A stretch of 64,000 bases of DNA from Pseudonocardia sp. T1-2H (GCF_038039215.1 NZ_JBBPCL010000003.1:186001-250000); one strand, 5' to 3'. Counted from the first letter of the stretch, positions 24,431-33,768 are shown. Numbers and translations: made by a program. The notes: generated from the letters alone by a model not told the origin.

Positions 24431-24969
24431 ACGCCCGCGGCGTGTAGGCGGCTATGTTCCCTAGGCGGCAGGAGAGCGACATCGGGTCTGCCGCCGGGCG
24501 CGACGTGCTCGCCCAGCTCGCCGAGAACGGGCGAGCGCCTGAGTCTGACCGACGCCGAGCACAGCGTTAGCTGATTGACCTTCGCGCCCCACGCCTCCGC
24601 TTGCTCGGCCACCCCAATTCCGGCGGCCCGCACCGACCCGGGTTGAACTGGCAGAGGCGCCCACGCCGCGCGCCGCCGAATCGGCGGCTCGTCGGTGGCG
24701 GCGATGTCGAGGACGATCTTCGCCCCCAGGCAGGGCTGCCAGCCTGACGACGAGGCCCGCAGCCTTCGATGACGGCCAGCTCAAGAAACCGCAAGCGCTG
24801 GTCCAGCTCCGACGACTCGAGGTGTGGCGGCTCTCCTCGTCGTCCTTGACCGCGCGGGGGTCGCCCTCGGGGAACAGCTCGGCGAGTGTCTGCAAGTCGA
24901 AGTCAGGCCTGCGAGCATCGCTCTCACCGTCGCCCCGTCCACGGTATGGCGGGTGATCGTCACTTCGGC
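24421..24969 (-). pseudogene. Decayed hypothetical gene downstream of membrane-anchored protein
   Basis: An ATG overlapping the end of the gene at 24960-25472 opens MSAEVTITRHTVDGATVRAM. After a frame change it continues as PDFDLQTLAELFPEGDPRAVKDDEE, then changes again through SSELDQRLRFLELAVIEG. It ends in a third stretch with AKIVLDIAATDEPPIRRRAW and AEQAEAWGAKVNQLTLCSASVRL. The pieces make sense only with at least two frameshifts. The original protein is not recognised; it was probably co-translated with the upstream membrane-anchored protein. Overlap of its end with the convergent DUF2905-like gene is 10 bases. Confidence 0.5.
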
Positions 24970-25472
24970 AGAGACATGTCCTCCTTGGCGAGCACGACGA
25001 AGTTCTCCCGGGCGTCTGCGATGGCATCCACGAGCCGCCCATGCTCCTCCCAGGAGGTGTTCCGCTCGAGGGAGTCGCGCAGGTCGTTCACCCGCCGGCG
25101 CAGCTGGCGGGCCGCCTGCAGCGTCTTGTTCGGGGCGAGCAGGCGGATGCGCGTCTGGACGTGGATGAGCTTGTCTCGTTCCTCGTCGAGGGTCGCGATG
25201 AGCTTCTTCAGCTTCTCTGGCTCGGCGCACGCTGCAGCGGCTTTGAAGTAGTCCTTGCCTGCCTGGCCGGCGTCGTAGCTGCTGTTCACGAAGTCGAAGA
25301 ACGCCTCGACAAGTGTCTCGCGTGCCCACTTCGTCCGTTCGCGCTTGCTGTTGGCCGTCGTCGTCACGACGAGTGTCGCGACGCTGATGACCGCGCCCAC
25401 GGCGGCTATCCATGTGGTGACTGTCCAACCACCGCTTTCAGGCGCCGGGGCTTGCGCGAACCAGGTGAGCAT
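24960..25472 (-). CDS. Membrane-anchored helical protein of unknown function
   Basis: This is a 170-residue protein with a single N-terminal hydrophobic segment (about 19-38, TTWIAAVGAVISVATLVVTT). A basic stop-transfer sequence (NSKRERTKW) and a long charged helical part (EPEKLKKLIATLDEERDKLIHVQTRIRLL) likely forming a coiled coil in the cytoplasm follow. No family is recognised. It is transcribed divergently from the gene at 25540-26103, whose product has the same plan (N-terminal anchor, cytoplasmic helices). The 67-base gap between them must hold both promoters. The two may form a complex; nothing indicates the substrate or signal. Confidence 0.65.
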   Translation of the reverse strand: MLTWFAQAPAPESGGWTVTTWIAAVGAVISVATLVVTTTANSKRERTKWARETLVEAFFDFVNSSYDAGQAGKDYFKAAAACAEPEKLKKLIATLDEERDKLIHVQTRIRLLAPNKTLQAARQLRRRVNDLRDSLERNTSWEEHGRLVDAIADARENFVVLAKEDMSLPK

Positions 25473-25539
25473 CGGGCGATCGTGTCTGCAGACCCCGTCC
25501 AGATCAAGCTCGACACGGCCGCACTGAGATCCTCACGAA

Positions 25540-26103
25540 GTGGACATCGCAACGGTCTCGATCATTGCCACGGCATCGATCGGGCTCATGACCGTCGGCG
25601 GGACGATCTGGAACTCTCTGCAGCCCGCCAGGGTCGCTCGTGAGGGACGCATCGAGCAACGTCGCGCAGACGCTTATCTGGAGATTCTGCGCCTCGCCGA
25701 GCAGGAGAGCCTCTACTACACCGCGCGGATGACGAACCTGCTCATCGCCGCCATCGAGGACCAAGCGGGACTCGAGAGCCGGATCGAGGTACCCGAGCCA
25801 CCGCCTGTGGAGTCCCGGGCCAGCCTCGCAGCCCACGTCGCTGGGTTCGCCTCCGCCGACGTGGCGAACGCCTACCGGACCTGGCGCACCCGCATGGACG
25901 AGGTACGTGGCGCGCACGAGGACATCGCGTTCCACTGGCGGGAGAACGTCGCTCCCTATGAGGTGGTCGAGCTGGAGATGCTGCAGCCGATGCGCGACAT
26001 CCGACTCCCCGCGGAGAAGCAGGCCCGCATTGCGATGGCCGACCAGATCGCGGCCGAGCTCCGGCACCGCCGCCCGAAGCGCCTCGAGCGGCGGAAGACG
26101 TAG
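25540..26103 (+). CDS. Membrane-anchored helical protein, divergent partner
   Basis: This is a 187-residue protein starting at GTG. A hydrophobic N-terminus (about 3-24, IATVSIIATASIGLMTVGGTIW) is followed by a cytoplasmic, largely helical domain. That domain contains ADAYLEILRLAEQESLYYTARMTNLL and a charged tail (AAELRHRRPKRLERRKT). No known family is recognised. It is similar in architecture, not in obvious sequence, to the divergently transcribed protein at 24960-25472. The pair sits at the edge of the plasmid core and the catabolic region, a place where accessory or defence genes are often found, but no such role can be assigned from sequence. Confidence 0.65.
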   Translation: MDIATVSIIATASIGLMTVGGTIWNSLQPARVAREGRIEQRRADAYLEILRLAEQESLYYTARMTNLLIAAIEDQAGLESRIEVPEPPPVESRASLAAHVAGFASADVANAYRTWRTRMDEVRGAHEDIAFHWRENVAPYEVVELEMLQPMRDIRLPAEKQARIAMADQIAAELRHRRPKRLERRKT

Positions 26104-26699
26104 TGCACGTCATCGGCGGCACTACCGGCCGGAGGTCGCCCTGGCAACTCACGAGCGACTACGCCGTCTCGGTGCGCGCACCGACCGGCTCCAGCCCGAC
26201 CCGGTAGCGGCGCGTCGACACGCCGGCGAGCATCCGCTCCGGTGCCAACCGCCCGAGGACCTCGGTGTCGGAGAACAGCTCATACGACGCCACGGCCAGC
26301 TCACCCGAGCCGTCGACCGCGCGTATCCGCGGCCGCTCGACCGGGACGCGGCGACCGCTGCGGACACCGTCTGGAGCAGCTCATCTCCCGACAGAGTGAG
26401 GCGCGCCCGCGCGCTGCGCTGCGGCATACGCCGCTGTTCACCGGCTAACTAACTTGGCTGACCCATGTTCGAGCTCCTTGAAAAAGCGCTCCAGCAGCCC
26501 CTCATGCGGCAGGTAGTCTGGTTAACACCCATTGACATGCTACCTGTGAGACGGCAGGCTGAGGAACATCTGAGCTCCTGGCCAACCTGGCTGATCTGCC
26601 AGTCGATGGGCGACGATCAGCCCGTAGATGGGCAACTGGAGCCAGTCGCCCATCGTCCGCACTCAGGCTTGGGCGCGACAGTAAGGAGTGTTTACGGTC
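26104..26699. other. Control region upstream of acyl-CoA dehydrogenase operon
   Basis: No gene is supported. The stretch holds an inverted repeat CAGGTAG/CTACCTG (26510-26516 and 26540-26546) around a TTGACA-like box (26532-26537), and the long inverted repeat listed at 26604-26655. Confidence 0.5.
26604..26655. promoter_or_regulatory. 11-base perfect inverted repeat before acyl-CoA dehydrogenase gene
   Basis: CGATGGGCGAC (26604-26614) and GTCGCCCATCG (26645-26655) are exact reverse complements 30 bases apart, ending 44 bases before the start codon. It could be a paired operator or a leader hairpin controlling the operon from 26700. Confidence 0.5.
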
Positions 26700-27851
26700 A
26701 TGTACATGTCGCCCTGGATGTCTGACGAGCTTGCGGCCCTCGAGGAGCTGACCGCAGACTTCATCGCGAAAGAAGCGCTACCGCGCCACGCCCAATGGGT
26801 CCTCGACAAGCGCATCGGGCGGGACTTCTGGGAGGCCGCGGGGGAAATTGGCCTGCTCGGCTGTTCCGTTCCGACCGAGTTCGGGGGCGGCGGCGCGACC
26901 GTACTGCACGATTTCGTTGTGCTGGCCGCGATGACGCGTGCTGGCCTCACGGCGTCGTCCTTGCAAGTGCACAGCGTGATCATGCCGCACTATCTGGTCC
27001 GCTACGGCAGCCCGGAGCAGAAGAAGCGATGGTTGCCCGACCTGTGCGCCGGGCGCGCGATCGGGGCAATTGCGATGACCGAGCCCGATGTCGGCACCGA
27101 TCTCCAGGCGCTGCGCACCCGGGCCGTCCGAGACGGTGACGACTACGTCATTTCCGGTTCGAAGACATTCATAACCAACGGCACCACGGCCGATCTGGTG
27201 ATCGTGGCCGCAACCACCGATCCGAGCAAGAAGGCTCACGGGATCACGCTGTTCGCGGTCGAGACCGCGAATAGCCCGGGTTTCCGGGTGGGTCGCGCCC
27301 TGCACAAGATCGGTCAGCACGAGTCCGACACCGCCGAACTGTTCTTCGACGGTGTCCGGGTGCCAGCGGCGAACCGGCTCGGCGCCGACGGGCAGGGGTG
27401 GGGCATGCTCATGGGGCAGCTGCCGCTGGAACGGCTGATCGTCGGCGTCAACTCGGTGGCCGCCATGGAGACCGCAGTCGATCTGGCCACCGAGTACGCC
27501 AACGAGAGGCGGGCATTCGGTCGGCCGCTCATCGACAAGCAGCACGTTCGGTTCGAGTTGGCCGAGTGCGCCACTCTCGCCCACGTCGCGCGGACATTCC
27601 TGGACAGCTGCATCGTCCGCCTGCTCGACGGCACCCTCGATTCGACGGTGGCGCCGATGGCTAAGTGGTGGCTGAGCGAGGTCGAGTGCCAGGTCGTGGA
27701 CCGGTGCCTGCAGGTCTTCGGTGGATACGGCTACATGCAGGAGTACCCAATCGCGCGGCTGTATGTGAACGCGCGTGTACAGAAGATCTACGGCGGCACC
27801 AACGAGATCATGAAGGAAGTCATCGGTCGCGGTCTCGTCCAGTCGTCGTGA
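26700..27851 (+). CDS. Acyl-CoA dehydrogenase
   Basis: This is a 383-residue FAD-dependent acyl-CoA dehydrogenase, full length. Signatures are AIAMTEPDVGTDLQALRTRA (FAD/substrate loop), KTFITNGTTADLVIV, the QVFGGYGYMQEYPIARLYVNARV segment and YGGTNEIMKEVIGR near the end with the expected catalytic Glu. It introduces the 2,3-double bond into an acyl-CoA thioester. ATG 26700 is chosen because AAGGAG lies eleven bases upstream; ATG 26706 is possible. The gene is followed after 23 bases by a crotonase and then by a CaiB/BaiF gene, so the operon performs CoA-thioester oxidation and hydration. Confidence 0.95.
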   Translation: MYMSPWMSDELAALEELTADFIAKEALPRHAQWVLDKRIGRDFWEAAGEIGLLGCSVPTEFGGGGATVLHDFVVLAAMTRAGLTASSLQVHSVIMPHYLVRYGSPEQKKRWLPDLCAGRAIGAIAMTEPDVGTDLQALRTRAVRDGDDYVISGSKTFITNGTTADLVIVAATTDPSKKAHGITLFAVETANSPGFRVGRALHKIGQHESDTAELFFDGVRVPAANRLGADGQGWGMLMGQLPLERLIVGVNSVAAMETAVDLATEYANERRAFGRPLIDKQHVRFELAECATLAHVARTFLDSCIVRLLDGTLDSTVAPMAKWWLSEVECQVVDRCLQVFGGYGYMQEYPIARLYVNARVQKIYGGTNEIMKEVIGRGLVQSS

Positions 27852-27874
27852 TCAGCAAGGAAAGAGATGAGGAG

Positions 27875-28723
27875 ATGGCCGTGACCGAGCAGCATGCACG
27901 AATCCGCACCGAGCACCCGGCGCGGGGAGTCGCGCGTATCGTCCTGGCGCGACCGGAGAAGCGCAATGCCCAGGACCCCCGGATGCTCTACGAACTGGAC
28001 GCGGCGTTCGTGGCGGCGACTGCGGACCCCGATGTCCGGGTCATCATCCTGGCGGCGGACGGGCCGGACTTCTCGTCCGGCCATGACCTCGTGGCCGGGT
28101 TCGAGATGCCGGGGCCGCCGACCGCCACGCTGGAGGGTGACTTCGACGCCGAGGGGATCGAGGGGCACCTGTCCTTCGAGTGCGAGGCCTATCTCGGGCT
28201 GTGCCGGCGCTGGCGCGACATCCCTAAGCCCACGATCGCGCAGGTCCAGGGCAAGGTCATCGGCGGCGGCCTGATGCTCGTCTGGCCGCTCGACCTAATC
28301 GTCGCTGCTGAGTCGGCCTCGTTCTCCGACCCCGTCGCGGCGTTCGGGGTCAACGGCGGGGAGTACTTCGTGCATCCGTGGGAGCTGGGTGCCCGCCGGG
28401 CGAAGGAGCTCCTATTCACTGGAGAGCCCATCGGGGCACGTGACGCGTGCGCACTCGGGATGGTGAACCGCGTGGTACCGGAGAGCGACCTGGAAGCAGA
28501 GACGCTGTCGCTTGCTGAGCTCATCGCCACCCGGCCCTCGATGGGCCTTCGGCTCGCCAAGCGCAGCGTGAACGGCGCCCTCGACGCGCAGGGGCAGGCC
28601 ACCGCCATCGACAACGCTTTCGCCCTGCACCACGTAGGGCACGCCAACAACCTGATCCGCTATGGCCAGATCATCGATCCCGCGGGCGTCGAGTTGGTTC
28701 GCCGCTCGGTGCGGAAGCCGTGA
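27875..28723 (+). CDS. Crotonase-family protein lacking one canonical glutamate
   Basis: This is a 282-residue enoyl-CoA hydratase/isomerase superfamily protein. The first oxyanion-hole loop is DFSSGHDLVAGF. The second, KVIGGGLMLVWPLDL, has Leu where hydratases have the first catalytic Glu (GGGxE). The second position region reads FGVNGGEYFVHPWELG, also unusual. It may therefore be a hydrolase, decarboxylase or C-C bond hydrolase of the superfamily rather than a simple hydratase. ATG 27875 directly follows a GAGGAG-rich stretch. It lies 23 bases after the acyl-CoA dehydrogenase and overlaps the CaiB gene by four bases (GTGA), indicating translational coupling. Confidence 0.9.
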   Translation: MAVTEQHARIRTEHPARGVARIVLARPEKRNAQDPRMLYELDAAFVAATADPDVRVIILAADGPDFSSGHDLVAGFEMPGPPTATLEGDFDAEGIEGHLSFECEAYLGLCRRWRDIPKPTIAQVQGKVIGGGLMLVWPLDLIVAAESASFSDPVAAFGVNGGEYFVHPWELGARRAKELLFTGEPIGARDACALGMVNRVVPESDLEAETLSLAELIATRPSMGLRLAKRSVNGALDAQGQATAIDNAFALHHVGHANNLIRYGQIIDPAGVELVRRSVRKP

Positions 28724-29953
28724 CGATCCGGGCTGCCCGAACTCATGCCGGGAGCGTCGCGTCGCCGTCGCCGTCGCCGTCGGATCGGGCATCGGAAGCG
28801 GCGACCGTGGCGGGTCCCCTCGCCGGCATCCGCGTGATCGAACTTGCCGGCATCGGACCGGGCCCGTTCTGCGGTATGCTCCTCGCCGATCTGGGGGCGG
28901 ATGTCATCCGGGTCGAGCGGGCGGGCGAGCCGTCGCCGTTCGCCCGGTATCACGAGATCCTCAACCGCGGGCGCCGCTCGATCGCCGTCGACCTCAAGCA
29001 CCCCGAAGGCGCCGGCCTCGTGCTCGCGCTCGCCGAGCGCAGCGATGTCCTGTTCGAGGGGTTCCGGCCGGGGGTGGCCGAGCGGCTCGGCGTCGGCCCT
29101 GAGGACTGCCTGGTACGCAATCCCCGCCTGGTCTACGGCCGGATGACGGGTTGGGGCCGGACCGGCCACTACGCGGAGCGGGTCGGGCACGACATCAACT
29201 ACCTCGGGTTGACGGGGGCGCTCCACGCCACGGGTCGACCAGGACAGGCGCCGGTCCCCCCACTAAATCTGGTCGGTGACTTTGGCGGCGGCGGCGTGTT
29301 CCTCGCGCTCGGCATCGTCAGCGCGGTGCTGGAGGCCCGCCGCTCCGGGGCCGGGCAGGTCGTCGACGCGGCGATCGTCGACGGGGTGAGCTCGCTCATG
29401 AGCACCGTGCACGCCTTGCATGCACTGGGTGAGTGGAGCGACGAACGCGGCTCGAACCTGATCGACGGTGGGGCGCCCTACTACGACTCCTACCGGTGCG
29501 CGGATGGCCGCTATATGGCGGTGGGGGCCCTAGAGGACCAGTTCTACGCCGAGCTGCTTGCCGGGCTACGACTGTCCGACGACCCGGACTGCACGGTCGC
29601 GCGCCATGACCCCGCCCGCTGGCCAGGCATCCGGCAGAAGCTGGCCGAGACCTTCGCGACCGCGACCAGGGACCAGTGGTGCGAGGTCTTCGACGGCCGT
29701 GATGCGTGTGTGACGCCCGTTCTCACCGTGTCCGAAGCGCTGGAGCACCCGCACAACCGCGAACGGAACGCCTTCACCACGGTCGGCGGCGTCGCCCAGG
29801 CAGCTCCTGCCCCGCGCTTCGGACGCACGCCGGGTGCCGTGCGGCGGCCCACGCCCCGGCCCGGCCAGCACACCCGGGAGGTGTTGCTGGAAGCTCGGTC
29901 TGGCCCCCGACGAGGTCCAGCGCACGCTCGACGTCGCCGCGGTGCGGGAGTGA
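28720..29953 (+). CDS. CaiB/BaiF-family CoA-transferase or acyl-CoA racemase, frameshift near 3' end
   Basis: This is a family III CoA-transferase-type protein of about 410 residues. The start GPLAGIRVIELAGIGPGPFCGMLLADLGADVIRVE is characteristic of alpha-methylacyl-CoA racemases and formyl-CoA transferases. GRMTGWGRTGHYAERVGHDINYLG contains the catalytic Asp. The expected C-terminus (LGLAPDEVQRTLDVAAVRE, stop at 29951-29953) is in another frame after a shift near 29895-29905. As written, the gene reads through into the following crotonase as one 685-codon frame. The normal stop-and-start arrangement downstream argues for two genes with an indel. GTG at 28720 overlaps the preceding stop; the later GTG before AGPLAGIR is an alternative start. 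Confidence 0.85.
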
Positions 29954-29955
29954 AC

Positions 29956-30777
29956 ATGGACCATCGGGAGATCCGCTACACCCGGGAGGGCGGCGCCGCG
30001 CTGATCAGGCTCGCCCGTCCGACCCGGGGCAACGGGCTGACCGCCGTCATGGTCGGGGAGATCCTCGAGGCGCTCGACCGCGCGGAGGCCGACGGCACGG
30101 TGCTCGGCGTCGTCGTCACGGGGGAAGGGCCGTCCTTCTGCGTCGGTGCGGACGTGTCGGACGGCCCCGAGGCGCTCACGGTGCTGCTGGAGGAGGCCGG
30201 CTCCCACGACAGCAGCACCAACTATCGGGAGCCCGCGGGAAGAATCACGCTGCGCATCCATCACATGTCGAAGCCGGTGATCGCGGCGGTCAACGGCGAC
30301 GCGATCGGAGGCGGCGCCACGATCATCAGCGCGATGGATCTGCGCCTCGCCAGCACGGAGGCCCGGTTCGGTTTCGTGTTCACCCGCCGCGGGCTGACCC
30401 CCGAAGGGGCCTCCACCTGGTTCCTGCCCCGCATCGTGGGCGACAGCCGCGCTGCCGAGTGGCTGCTCTGGGGTCGGTTGATCAGCGCGGACGAGGCACT
30501 GGCGGCCGGGTTCGTCAGCTCCCTGCACGCACCGGGCGACGAGGTCGCCGAGGCTCTGCGTCTGGTCGACGAGCTGGGCCGGCACACCTCGCCGACCGCG
30601 GTCGCGGCGACCCGGCGGTTGGTACGGGATGCGCACGGTGAGCAGACGCCGCTGCAGGCCGCTAGAAGGGAGTCGTGCGCGCTGCGCCGGAGCGCCATGG
30701 GAATCGATGGCAGGGAGGGAATCACCGCCTTCCTCGAACACCGGCCGGCGCAGTTCTCGGCGCTCGAGCGGCCCTGA
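29956..30777 (+). CDS. Enoyl-CoA hydratase/isomerase-family protein
   Basis: This is a 273-residue crotonase. GPSFCVGADVSDG and NGDAIGGGATIISAMDLRLAS form the oxyanion hole. RRGLTPEGASTWFLPRIVG carries one acidic residue of the active site, while the first Glu position is Ala-Thr, a pattern seen in PaaG-like isomerases and some hydratases. ATG 29956 has GGGAG five bases upstream and lies two bases after the expected CaiB stop. The continuous frame from the CaiB gene is explained by an indel there. It is likely the last gene of the operon from 26700; an acyl-CoA ligase begins 95 bases further on. Confidence 0.9.
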   Translation: MDHREIRYTREGGAALIRLARPTRGNGLTAVMVGEILEALDRAEADGTVLGVVVTGEGPSFCVGADVSDGPEALTVLLEEAGSHDSSTNYREPAGRITLRIHHMSKPVIAAVNGDAIGGGATIISAMDLRLASTEARFGFVFTRRGLTPEGASTWFLPRIVGDSRAAEWLLWGRLISADEALAAGFVSSLHAPGDEVAEALRLVDELGRHTSPTAVAATRRLVRDAHGEQTPLQAARRESCALRRSAMGIDGREGITAFLEHRPAQFSALERP

Positions 30778-30872
30778 CGCGGCAGAAATGAACTGACCAT
30801 GCGGTTGTCGCCACCGTGGTGGCCCGATGGGGCACCGCGACGTGCCGCACCCTGACGAGGAGGAGCGTCGTC

Positions 30873-32437
30873 GTGGATTTCGGATCGATCTTGCGCAAGA
30901 GCTGCCGCGTGTATCAGCACAACGTCGCGGTCACCTTCGAACAGCAGCACCAGACGTATGCGCAGTTGTGGGAGCGGGCCTGCCGGCTGGCAAACGCGCT
31001 GCGCGATCTCGGGCTCGAACCGGGCGACCGGGTGGCGGTGCTAGGCGACAACCAGCTCGAAACCATCGAGCAGGCCGCCGGCCTCGCACTTGCCGGGTTG
31101 GTGCGCTGCCCGATGTACGTGCAGAACCCACCCGAGAGCCACGTGCATTGTCTGAACGACGTGGGAGCCAGAGCCTGTCTAGTCCAAAAAGCCTACGTCC
31201 CCGACGTCGTGGCCATCCGCGACCGGGTTCCTGACCTGAAGCACCTCATCGGCGTGGGCTCCACCGAAGGGGTCGACCTGAACTACGAGCAGATGCTTGC
31301 CGCGGCCTCGCCCGTCGACAGCCATGACGTAACGCTGGGGGAGGACGACGACCACATCATCCGGTTCTCCGCGGGCACCACCGGACGACCGAAGGGAATT
31401 CTGCATTCCGTCCGGGGTTGGCGGGAGATGGGCAACGAGTTCGCTCTCGTCCTGCCGCGGATGCGGGATACGGACGCCTATCTCGTCGCTGCCCCATTGT
31501 CCCACGCCGCGGGCCTGCTGTTGTGGCCACTCATTGCGCACGGCTGCCGTCATGTAATCATGCCGGCATTCCATCCCGGTCGCTTCCTCGATCTCGTCGA
31601 GAGCGAGCGCTGCACGCTGACCTTCCTGGTCCCCACCATGATCCAGATGGTGGCCACCGAGCCGGGGCGGGCACCCGCGACCTGTCCAGCCTGCGGATGG
31701 TGCTCTACGGCGCCTCGCCGATCACCGAACGGACACTGCGCGAGAGCATCGGGCTCTGGGGCAACATTATGTATCAGGTCTACGGGCAGTCCGAAGCGCT
31801 GCCCGCCACCGTGCTTACGCCGCAGCACCACGTCCTCGACGACAGCGAGCAGAACCGCCGCTACCTACGATCAGCCGGGCGAATCACGCCGAACTCAGCC
31901 GTGGCGATCCTGGACGACCAGGACGTGGAGGTACCCAGCGGAGAACTTGGCGAGATCTGCGTGAAGAGCCCGGGTGCGATGAAGGCGATCTGGGGTGACC
32001 CGGAGGCGACCGCACTGCGGATCACCGCGGCGGGGTACGTGCGATCCCGCGATATCGGCTACCTCGATGACCGCGGGTTCCTCTACCTTGCGGACCGCAA
32101 GGAAGACATGATCATCTCCGGCGGTTTCAACGTCTGGCCGGCGGAGGTGGAGAACGCGCTGGCGTCGCATCCGGCGGTCCAGGAGGCCGCGGTCGTCGGC
32201 GTGCCGGACCAGAAGTGGGGTGAGGCCGTGCTGGCCGTCGTCGTGCTCCGTGAGCAGCAGCAGGCCACCGAGCAGGAGCTCATCGACTGGGCCCGGCAGA
32301 AGGTCGGGCGGATCAAGAAACCCTCCAGGATTGAGTTCTCCACCGAGCCGCTGCCCAAGAGCCCGGTGGGCAAGATGATCCGCAGGCTCGTCCGGGAGCG
32401 GTTCGGCAGCACCGGCCAGCACATCCACGGCGCATAG
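30873..32437 (+). CDS. Acyl-CoA synthetase (AMP-forming), one frameshift
   Basis: This is an ANL-superfamily ligase of about 520 residues with one frame change. The first part contains the P-loop RFSAGTTGRPKGI and the MVPTMIQM-like TFLVPTMIQM. The second contains LYGASPITERTL, YQVYGQSEALPATVL, RSRDIGYLDDRGFLYLADRKEDMIISGGFNVWPAEVENAL and LPKSPVGKMIRR with the catalytic Lys. The break is near 31665-31675 (after ATEPGRA), where one or two bases are lost or gained in a G/C run. GTG 30873 has GAGGAGGAG seven bases upstream. A strong hairpin terminator follows. It probably supplies the CoA thioester for the preceding operon. Confidence 0.9.
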
Positions 32438-32464
32438 GCCGCCACTCCTGCCGGGAGGACCTCC

Positions 32465-32493
32465 GGGTTCGGGTGGGGGACCCGCCCGAACCC
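32465..32493. terminator. Bidirectional hairpin terminator
   Basis: GGGTTCGGGTGGG (32465-32477), loop GGA, CCCGCCCGAACCC (32481-32493): a 13-pair stem with one G-T wobble in the 73-base gap between the convergent ligase and tandem-TetR genes. Confidence 0.75.
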
Positions 32494-32510
32494 CGGAAGC
32501 ACGATCCCGG

Positions 32511-33749
32511 CTACCGGATCGACGATTCAATCGACGGCAGGAACAGGACACGCAGGGCGATCTCGGTGAGCTCGTCCGCCAGCTCCGCGTGATCGAGGAC
32601 AGAGGGCACGCGAACGGTGTCCTCGACGAGCGACATCGCGGTGTTCACGCGCAGGCGCACTGCTGCTTCGGGTATCGCGGGCCGCTCCCTGCTCACCCAA
32701 CGCACCCATTCCGTACTCCGGTCGTGCCGTAGGCGCTGCAGACGTTCGGCCGCGGTGTCGGGAAGGTGCAACGACTCGGTCACCGAGACCGAGACGAGGT
32801 CAGGAGCCTCGAGCGCAACACGCACGTACCCGGCGACCAGTCCCCGCAGCGCCGTGACGTCGTCGTCAGCGCAGCGAAGAGCGCGAACCGACTCGAGCGT
32901 GAACCACTCCTCGAGCCGGCCGATCAACGTCACGAGAATATCGGCCTTGCTCTCGAAATAGCGGTAGAGGGCCGGCCCTGCTATCCCCTGCTGGGCCCCG
33001 ATGTCATCGATGCTGACAGCGGCGTAGCCGTGCCGGCGGAAGGCGCGCGCCGCGGATCTCAGCAGCTCTTCCCGACGTGAGGAGAGCATCCTGACCGGCC
33101 GCTCGGCGGCCGCAGCGGCAGAGCTCGCGGACTGCGCGGAGGAGCCCACCTGCGCCGCGACGGCTGAGCGGCAGGCCGACAACAGGAACGACTCGAAATC
33201 CGCCCGCGGCACGGCGAGCTGGTGGTGGCCGGGGCTGGCGAGGATTCCGAGAATTGCCCACGCACGTATCTCTGCAACGGATTGGGGGACGTCGGGCAGG
33301 CAGGCATGGATCGCTGTCGCGATTTCGCCCGCGATGCCGGCCAGCCGGCGCCGCACTCCCTGGTAGTCGTCTGCGTCGAGGTAACGTGCTTCGCGCTGCC
33401 ATAGGAGCGCCAGGTGACGAGTGTCCAGAGCCGCCGGCACCAGCCTCTGCAGGAGGCCCTCCAACTGGTGCGGCGCCAGACCCGGCGCCTCTGAAGCCGG
33501 AGCCGTCAGCGCTGCGAGGTATCGCCCCTGTCCTTCGGTGACAACGTGCGAGAGCAGCGCCTTCTTGTGAGCGTAATGACGGTACAGAGCGCGAACGGTG
33601 ATGTCCGTCATCGCTGCGATGTCTTCCATCCGGACCGCGTGGAACCCGTTCCGCACAAACAGCTCGCTCGCATTGTCGGCGATCTGCTTCTTACGGTCTT
33701 TCGGTCGACGCTTGCGCTCAACGTCGACTCCAGGGGACCCCGATGCCAC
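32511..33749 (-). CDS. Tandem TetR-type regulator (two DNA-binding domains)
   Basis: This is a 412-residue protein containing two complete TetR units in one chain. The first helix-turn-helix is at about residues 20-70 (ADNASELFVRNGFHAVRMED then TDITVRALYRHYAHKKALL). The second is at about 225-275 (SAARAFRRHGYAAVSIDDIG then QGIAGPALYRYFESKADILV). Each is followed by a helical ligand-binding-type region, and an Ala/Ser-rich linker separates them. TetR proteins normally act as homodimers of about 200-residue subunits, so this fusion would be an intramolecular pseudo-dimer that could recognise asymmetric operators. GTG start with AAGGA upstream. It probably controls the acyl-CoA genes on either side. 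Confidence 0.9.
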   Translation of the reverse strand: MASGSPGVDVERKRRPKDRKKQIADNASELFVRNGFHAVRMEDIAAMTDITVRALYRHYAHKKALLSHVVTEGQGRYLAALTAPASEAPGLAPHQLEGLLQRLVPAALDTRHLALLWQREARYLDADDYQGVRRRLAGIAGEIATAIHACLPDVPQSVAEIRAWAILGILASPGHHQLAVPRADFESFLLSACRSAVAAQVGSSAQSASSAAAAAERPVRMLSSRREELLRSAARAFRRHGYAAVSIDDIGAQQGIAGPALYRYFESKADILVTLIGRLEEWFTLESVRALRCADDDVTALRGLVAGYVRVALEAPDLVSVSVTESLHLPDTAAERLQRLRHDRSTEWVRWVSRERPAIPEAAVRLRVNTAMSLVEDTVRVPSVLDHAELADELTEIALRVLFLPSIESSIR

Positions 33750-33768
33750 AGTCGATCCTTCCGTACCG

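Noticed and set aside
28720..30777. Single 685-residue CaiB-crotonase fusion protein
   Set aside because: A normal CaiB C-terminus, stop, ribosome-binding site and ATG are present after a one-frame shift, so two genes are annotated.
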